64,000 nt of DNA from Cercis canadensis (taxonomy: Eukaryota; Streptophyta; Magnoliopsida; Fabales; Fabaceae), in contig QAOA01004360.1 in the NCBI GenBank assembly GCA_003255065.1, forward strand, positions 51,183 through 115,182, given 5' to 3'. A program made the position numbers and the translations under genes. Of this stretch, positions 58,145 to 64,000 are shown piece after piece. Each line of letters begins with the position of its first letter. Position 1 is the first letter of the stretch. Below the pieces are notes generated by a model. That model saw nothing but the letters and a program-made list of their open reading frames with translations. It had not been told where the DNA came from and made no database searches.

Positions 58145-59984
58145 TTTCCTGGAAACCGGACAAGGGCATCAAATTAATACTGGCACCTAAATCACAAAGG
58201 GCTTTACCGAAGAAAGAATTACCAATAGTACAAGGTATAGTAAAACTCCCTGGATCTTTTAATTTAGGTGGTAGTTTCTTTTGAAGAATAGCGCTGCACT
58301 CCTCAGTAAGTGCTACAGTCTCAAAATCCTCCAGCTTCCTCTTGTTAGACAGTATATCCTTCATAAATTTGACGTAACTGGGCATCTGTTCAAGAGCATC
58401 AGCAAATGGTATGTTGATATGAAGCTTCTTGAAGACTTCCAGAAACTTAGAGAACTGTGAATCCAGCCTTTTCTTTTGCAATCTCTGAGGAAATGGTAGA
58501 GGTGTAATATAGGGGATAGGGTTGTCTGGAAACAATTTAGATGGTTTCCCCACAGGTGCTACTGGAGTCTCTACTGGAGTGGTTTCCTTCACCTCAGGCT
58601 CAACTGGCTTACATGGAAACTTCTTAGTAGTGTCAGAGGGTTCATCCAAGGCCTTGCCATTACGAAGGATAATGGCTTTGATGTGTTCCTTAGGATTAAC
58701 CTCAGTGTCACTGGGCAATGACCCTTGCTGTCTGGTAGTGAGCATGGTAGAAAGCTGGCCTACTTGAACTTCCAGGTTATGAATAGAGGCATCGGTTCGA
58801 GCCATGAATTGGCTTGTATTCATGGTGAGCTGGGCTAGAGCATCCTCCAAAGAAACCTTTGCTTGCATAGGTGGTTGAGCAGAATTTTGGTTGTTCTTCC
58901 AAGAGAAGTTTGGATGATTCCTCCACCTCGGATTATAGGTGTTCAAGTAGGGGTTATTTGGCCGATTCTGATTCCCCACATAATTGGCTTCATCAGCTTG
59001 GGAAGCAGAGAACGGATTGCCCACCTGACACTCTATACTGATGTGAGGGCCTCCACAATGGTCACAATTTTTAGGAGGTGACTGGATGACATTGACATTC
59101 CGAACAGTCAACTGCTTAGCTAGCGAGTCGATTTTTGCAGATAAAGCGGTAAAGGCGTCAACCTCATGAACCCCAAGCACCTTTCTTGGATTGGACCTCT
59201 CAGTAGGCCACTGATAGGCATTGGTAGCCATATCTTCTAGCAAGTCATGGGCAGCTTCATATGTTTTTCTCATCAAAGACCCACCAGCAGCGGCATCAAT
59301 TAGGGCCTTGGTGGAATTTAGTAACCCGTTATAAAAAGTCTGCAACTGCAACCAGTCTGGCAGTCCATGGTGAGGGCATCTACGTAGCAACTCCTTGTAC
59401 CTTTCCCACGCTTCCTGAAGTGATTCATTCTCCAATTGATAAAATGTTGCAATGTCATTTCGGAGCTTGGCAGTCTTAGCTGGTGGAAAAAATTTAGCCA
59501 AGAATTTCTGGGCCAAAATATCCCATGTGGTGATGGTCCCTGTTGGCAATGCTTGAAGCCATGCCTTGGCTTTATCCCGTAATGAGAAAGGAAATAAGCG
59601 GAGGCGAATAGCATCATTACCAACCCCGTTGTGCTTGAAAGTATCGCAGATCTCCACGAACCCGAAAAGATGAGCATAAGGGTCTTCACTTGCTAATCCA
59701 CTGAACGAGGCTGATTGGACCATGTGGATGACAGCTGGTTTAATCTCAAAAGAGTTCGCTTCAATAGCTGGTCGCCTTATACCCGAAGTGGTATCCGAGA
59801 TGGAAGGTAAAGCATAATCACAGAGTGCCTTTGGATGGTGTTCTTCTGCCATTGTGTCTTTCACAACTCTGGGAGACTCTTTTCTCGCCTTTCTATTCCT
59901 TCGACAGGTCTTTTCTATCTCGGAATCAAAAGGGATAAGAGAGCTATTTCCAGCTTTTCTCATACACAAAGAAAACTCCTGCAA
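58095..59984 (-). CDS. Athila gag-protease
   Basis: Open frame of 629 residues. The capsid domain has EDPYAHLFGFVEICDTFKHN, LRLFPFSLRDKAKAWLQAL, LAQKFLAKFFPPAKTAKLRN and LLRRCPHHGLPDWLQ, all hallmarks of Athila gag. A cysteine motif CDHCGGPHISIEC follows at about residue 310, then a proline-rich linker and the retroviral-type protease start (ALCDLGASINLMPLS). A 1-nt insertion near 58157 then throws the frame, so the protease continues in the next frame (57134-58144). The true start is uncertain; the first ATG in frame after the leader may differ. Structural protein of the particle. Confidence 0.9.
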   Translation of the reverse strand: MQEFSLCMRKAGNSSLIPFDSEIEKTCRRNRKARKESPRVVKDTMAEEHHPKALCDYALPSISDTTSGIRRPAIEANSFEIKPAVIHMVQSASFSGLASEDPYAHLFGFVEICDTFKHNGVGNDAIRLRLFPFSLRDKAKAWLQALPTGTITTWDILAQKFLAKFFPPAKTAKLRNDIATFYQLENESLQEAWERYKELLRRCPHHGLPDWLQLQTFYNGLLNSTKALIDAAAGGSLMRKTYEAAHDLLEDMATNAYQWPTERSNPRKVLGVHEVDAFTALSAKIDSLAKQLTVRNVNVIQSPPKNCDHCGGPHISIECQVGNPFSASQADEANYVGNQNRPNNPYLNTYNPRWRNHPNFSWKNNQNSAQPPMQAKVSLEDALAQLTMNTSQFMARTDASIHNLEVQVGQLSTMLTTRQQGSLPSDTEVNPKEHIKAIILRNGKALDEPSDTTKKFPCKPVEPEVKETTPVETPVAPVGKPSKLFPDNPIPYITPLPFPQRLQKKRLDSQFSKFLEVFKKLHINIPFADALEQMPSYVKFMKDILSNKRKLEDFETVALTEECSAILQKKLPPKLKDPGSFTIPCTIGNSFFGKALCDLGASINLMPLSGFQEIGSWRSETYDSLIAVS

Positions 59985-60078
59985 GTGTCAGAAAGTACAC
60001 ACTTAAGTAAATTTGTGAACGGTACACGACTAGACTAAAATTAAGATTACTGAGTATCGATATTGATAACAAATTAGT

Positions 60079-60095
60079 CCTCGGCAACGGCGCCA
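60079..60095 (-). other. Athila primer-binding site (tRNA-Asp type)
   Basis: The minus strand reads TGGCGCCGTTGCCGAGG six bases inside the 5' LTR, complementary to the 3' end of plant tRNA-Asp except for one base (GAGG for GGGG). Confidence 0.9.
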
Positions 60096-60101
60096 AAAAC
60101 T

Positions 60102-61570
60102 TGTTGTGAAAATTCCAACGTAAGTGTACGTTGTCGTTTGCAAGTAATAAAATGAGATCAATTTATCGTTCCCACGAGGACTAATGTACCAACTACCGAA
60201 AGAGGGTTAACCTTAACTTTATCTAATCAATCGATAAGAAGATATTTCAATGAAACAACTAAAAATAGAATGAAAACAATGTAAACCAGAAAAATAGCAA
60301 ATTAAACCAGAAAAATTATAGATTCAGCAAGAGAGAAACACCTAGGGTTCCGACTTCACCATAATTACTCCCAGCTTTCATTCCATATTCCATTAACTCC
60401 AATTTATCTTCCTATTTGCTAATCAAGATTCCCTAATTTATTCACTAGCCTCTCCCAAGGTCTAGTGTAAATATCCCTGAACTACTAACCCTATACATCC
60501 CTATACGAGTTACAATAATTATGAATTCATTTAGTTTTGTGGATCTTTTTAACTGATTACATGAGCCATAGAGGTATATTCCTATACTCCATGTAACTCA
60601 TGGCATTTACCCTAAGAAACTTGACACACAACTCTCCTTCCGGTCTCATTGTGATTAACAATTCATCTAATTATTGGCCAGACAATCAGAAGCATTAAGA
60701 GAAGAGATAAACGCTCAAATTTAAGAGATAAATAATGGAATTAACTTCATAAGAAACTACAGCTGGTCCTAACTAGGCTACATCGTACCCTAGATAAGCG
60801 AATTAGTTCATACTAGATGAAGAGAACAAGAAAGAATAAAATTGAGACATGATTCAAAGGTAAAAGAGGAAAAACTCTGGTTTGAAGGTCAAATCAGCCT
60901 TGCATCTCCTCCCTTCAATCCTTGCTTTGCCTCCTTTGTGCCTCCAAAAGTGTCTAAGAACGAACCCCTTTCTAATTCCCTAGCTTTCCTATTTATACCC
61001 CTCACTCTAAAGCCCTAAAACCCATGAGAAAATAAGCCGCGTTTGTAGAATTTAATTCGGGCACCGCACCTCTGAAGTTTGGGCACCGCACCTCTGACTC
61101 GCTGGAAGAAATTTGCTTCTTTTCACTTTCGGGCACTCTGAGCTGCTGGAAGAAATCTGGTTCTTTTCATTTTTCGGGCGCGACACCTCTATATTTTGAG
61201 GGATGCGGCGCTGAGCTGCTGTCCCAACATGTGTATTTTTTCGCATACGGGGGGTGCGGCGCTACTGTTCAAGGGGTGCACCTCTGAGCTGCTGGAAGAA
61301 ATCTGGTTCTTGTTATTTTTCGGGCGCCGCACCTCTGTATTTTGAGGGGTGCGGCACTGAGCTGCTGCCAGATTCTCCCTTCTGATGCTTCTGAGCACCC
61401 AAGTTCTGGTTTATGTCCTCAAACTCCTCAAAAGTCCTTGTTTCTTTGCTCAAGTCCATAGGATCTGCAATTTAACATAAAAATCTCATTAAATAGCCAT
61501 TTGATCTACAAGAACTACTCAATTATTTAAGCTAGGACACCTAAAAAGTGAGTGTAAAATTCACTCAACA
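60102..61570 (-). repeat. Athila 5' LTR
   Basis: 1469 bp, tgttgtgaaaattcc ... aattcactcaaca. It holds the hairpin at 61324-61357 (right arm mutated to gcggcac), decayed versions near 61177-61212, and half-sites changed from gcgccgcacc to gcaccgcacc near 61062 and 61084. Confidence 0.93.
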
Positions 61571-61960
61571 CCTCTCTATTTACTCATGATAAAAAGACAA
61601 GTTGCAATCTAAGTGGGAGCTTCGCATAGATCGCAAGGGTACTTAGCCCCTTTGGGATAATGCTCACTCCTATCTAACCCTAAGTTTAAATGTGACTCGG
61701 GTATAGAGCCAGAGAAAGTGTGTGAGGTATGAATGTTAGTGTTTTGTGTGTACAAGGGAAACAAACAAACCTCATCCTACATCTACCCGCTGCAAAAGAG
61801 AGCATATAATATACTATAATTATTTACGAATGCGAGGAAAAAAATATATACACAATATATGCATGAAATAATGAAAATTAAATGAACAATGGGATAAAGA
61901 AAATACAAAAAGGTCATACTTATTTTGCACAATTAACTTCTTAGGCTTGACTCTCGAATA
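61571..61960 (-). other. Leader of Tat/Ogre-like element, truncated
   Basis: Lies between the Tat-type primer site and the Athila LTR; the rest of that element is not in the window on this side. No ORF of note. Confidence 0.55.
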
Positions 61961-61978
61961 TCCCCAGTAGAGTCGCCA
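61961..61978 (-). other. Tat/Ogre-type primer-binding site
   Basis: The minus strand reads TGGCGACTCTACTGGGGA, the primer site found in Tat/Ogre Gypsy elements, three bases from the LTR end at 61982. Confidence 0.82.
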
Positions 61979-61981
61979 AAC

Positions 61982-64000
61982 TGTCATAACATACCCGGAT
62001 GTCGCTATAACGAGGATGACTAAAATAAAAAGAGATTTAGTTTTCGAAATGAAAACTCTAGAGTCGCCATCAATCGTATTAAAAATCTGGGAAACAATTG
62101 GAAAACCCCTTTTAATTTCTAAAAAAATATGTCTGCAAACCAGAGAAGGTTCGGGAGTCTAATTGTGTATAGGGAAGGTGTTAGGCACCCTATAACACCC
62201 GTCTAAACAACAATTACCTAAAATTAATTGTGTTAATTAAATCATGACCTGATCGTATTTATTTTATCCCTAAAAGAAAAATAGGTGATTATTTAAAGCA
62301 GGACTTGATTCGTCACCCTCGAATGCCTACGTACCCTAATTAGGGATCAAAGTCCGCGTAATTCGCAATGATTCAAAATGAATTTTTATTTTTATTATTA
62401 TTTTTTTATTTTTTGAAATTAAAATTAAAAGGAATTCAAAATTTTCAAATAAAAAAAATTGTGCTATGCATGAATCTAATCGCGTCCTAATCCTTCCACT
62501 TTGTTCCCACGCTTCTCGGTTCCCAAAGCGGCGCTTATCCTTACCTCGGGCAGATAGAAGAGCCACTCCTATGGGGGTAAGTCGCTCATATCCCTCCCTT
62601 GACAAGTAAGGGGCCTATGAATGCTAGTCGCATAGAATTAACTAAATGAATGTAAAAATGCATGATATGTAAGCTCATTTCGTGGGCCTAGTTTAGCCTA
62701 GAATAGGAACCAGCTCAACAAATCAGAGGACATAAACCAGTCCATTTCATGGGCCAGGTCCAATCCATACAAAAAATAGCTTAGCACATCAAGAACAATG
62801 GACTAAATAGAACCTCAGCCAATCAACAAAAAATGAAAAATTATGAAGATTTCTCAAATTGAAGATATAAATCTCATGGTTTTAAAAAGACAAGAAACAC
62901 CTAAATCGGGGCTCTATAGCTCCAGAAAAATTTAAAAGACTATATACTATCATAGAAAATCAACTAGCTTAACAATACAGAAAACAACAAAACTTTAAAT
63001 GTAAACTGAGAATAAAGTAGACATAAAAAAAATATGAAAATTATATATATTTAAGCCACACATCTTATGATTCTAATGAGACTAACATCACTTAATTTGA
63101 AGCTGTATAACTCTAGAAAGAAATAAAAGATTGCACACTGTCAAAGAAAACCAACAGGCTTGATAGGACAGAGAAGCAGCCAACTTTAAATCAAAACTGA
63201 GACCAGGGGGAACATGAAAAAAATATGAAAATAATATATATTAAAACCACGCATCTTATGGTTCTATTGAGACCAATATCAATTAATTTGGAAGCGTATA
63301 ACTGCATAAAGAAATAAAAGATTGTACACTGCCAAAGAAAACCAAAGGCTTGACAGGGCAAAAAAACAGCCAAACTTAAATTGAAACTGGGAGCAGAGGC
63401 GACATGAAAAAAATCTGAAACTAATATATTAAAACCACACATCTTACGGTTCTAATGAGACCAATATCAATTAATTTAGAACTGTATAACTCCAGAAAGA
63501 AATAAAAGATCGTACACTGCCAGAGAAAACCAAAGGCTTGACAGGGCAAAAAAACAGCCAAACTTAAATCGAAACTGGGAGCAGAGGCGACATGAAAAAA
63601 ATCTGAAACTAATATATTAAAACCACACATCTTACGGTTCTAATGAGACCAATATCAATTAATTTAGAACTGTATAACTCCAGAAAGAAATAAAAGATTG
63701 TACACTGCCAGAGAAAACCAAAGGCCTGACAGGACAGAAAAATAGCCAAACTTAAATCGAAACTGGGAGCAGAGGCGACATGAAAAAAATCTGAAACTAA
63801 TATATATTAAAAACACACCTCTTACGGTTCTAATGAGACCAACATCAATTAATTTGGAGCCCTGAAGCTTTGTATAGAAAAATAAAACCAACTACTGCCA
63901 GAGCTACCTAAAAGCTGCGAAAATGAAGAAATCTTACCTTGGTTCTTTTTCTCTTTGCCCTCTCTTCTTCCTTGTTTCAGTTATGTTCTCTCTATTGCTC
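61982..64000 (-). mobile_element. Tat/Ogre-like 5' LTR, runs off the window
   Basis: Begins (plus strand) tgtcataacatacccgg next to the primer site. Features known from Tat LTRs are visible: gagtcgccatcaat near 62061 and gtcaccctcgaatgcctacg at about 62313. It extends past 64000, so its far end is unseen. No coding sequence. Confidence 0.75.
62835..63900. repeat. About 188-bp tandem repeats inside the Tat LTR
   Basis: The word aaataaaag (or a variant) recurs at about 62928, 63121, 63312, 63500, 63688 and 63876, spacing 188-191 bp. The three copies from 63312 to 63875 are nearly identical, the earlier ones more diverged. Each unit also has aaccacacatctta-cggttct and gaccaatatcaattaattt. Short minus-strand frames here are translations of the repeat. 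Confidence 0.92.

Larger units (their letters stand above)
48671..61570 (-). mobile_element. Athila-type Gypsy retrotransposon (12.9 kb with nested LTR)
   Basis: Minus-strand element: 5' LTR 60102-61570, primer site, gag-protease, RT-RNase H, integrase, extra 3' ORF, long 3' untranslated part, polypurine tract and 3' LTR 48671-50090. Gag sequence and the tRNA-Asp-type primer site point to the Athila lineage. Coding parts carry several stops and frameshifts, so it is not autonomous. The flanks cattt and cctct are not a TSD, so the outer ends may have been shuffled by recombination. Confidence 0.93.

Noticed and set aside
48671..61570. CRISPR-like array because of repeated palindromes
   Set aside because: Spacing is irregular, the context is a plant retrotransposon and there are no cas genes.
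63191..63891. Three similar Cys/Phe-rich minus-strand frames as a small gene family
   Set aside because: They are the same 188-bp tandem repeat read in frame; ends and starts follow the repeat period.

Overview
The window is plant nuclear DNA, from an intron-bearing eudicot and probably a woody rosid, although nothing seen here fixes the species. The evidence is two intact host genes with plant-type structure (a five-exon GDSL esterase/lipase and a single-exon legume-type lectin), decayed fragments of two further plant genes, and a majority of transposon sequence of plant lineages (Ale/Retrofit-like Copia, Athila and Tat/Ogre-like Gypsy, L1-type LINEs with RNase H, hAT-like non-autonomous elements). 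There are no bacterial operons, CRISPR arrays or convincing tRNA/rRNA genes.

Layout. 1-3.9 kb: AT-rich DNA, a 5'-truncated LINE with a perfect 17-bp target-site duplication (TSD), and a hAT-like element. 3.9-7.6 kb: an intact GDSL esterase/lipase gene followed by a decayed tandem paralogue. 7.6-14.3 kb: a long-TIR element, a Gypsy-type solo LTR with a TTTAC TSD, and a second hAT-like element. 14.3-16.7 kb (minus): an LRR receptor kinase pseudogene broken by nonsense codons and frameshifts. It abuts a plus-strand fragment of a glycosyl hydrolase gene (mannosylglycoprotein endo-beta-mannosidase-like). 16.9-29.9 kb: a 6.5-kb block (the gene fragment plus a Copia element) present twice in tandem, joined by a single N. 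30-38 kb: small repeats, LINE debris, an intact lectin gene and a lectin pseudogene, the latter inside a 1.7-kb block that is again repeated across a single N. 38-46 kb: a Copia gag fragment and a long LINE whose middle is replaced by a second copy of the Copia fragment and its flank, bounded by Ns. 46-48.2 kb: a minus-strand LINE tail interrupted by an LTR-like sequence. 48.7-61.6 kb: an Athila-type Gypsy element on the minus strand (LTR, tRNA-Asp-type primer site, gag, protease, RT, RNase H, integrase, extra 3' ORF, LTR) with a solo LTR of its own family inserted in integrase. 61.6-64 kb: the 5' end of a Tat/Ogre-like Gypsy element whose LTR carries tandem repeats of about 188 bp.

Two themes matter for a reader. 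First, nearly every lone N marks a junction where the sequence after it repeats sequence already present, so several apparent duplications (endo-mannosidase/Copia, lectin, Copia gag) may be unmerged haplotypes or assembly overlaps. Second, the most unexplained native structure is a family of 34-bp GC-rich inverted repeats, clustered in the Athila LTRs and again as three regular units in its 3' internal region. The host genes do not form a pathway: the esterase is a secreted hydrolase and the lectin a secreted or vacuolar carbohydrate-binding protein.
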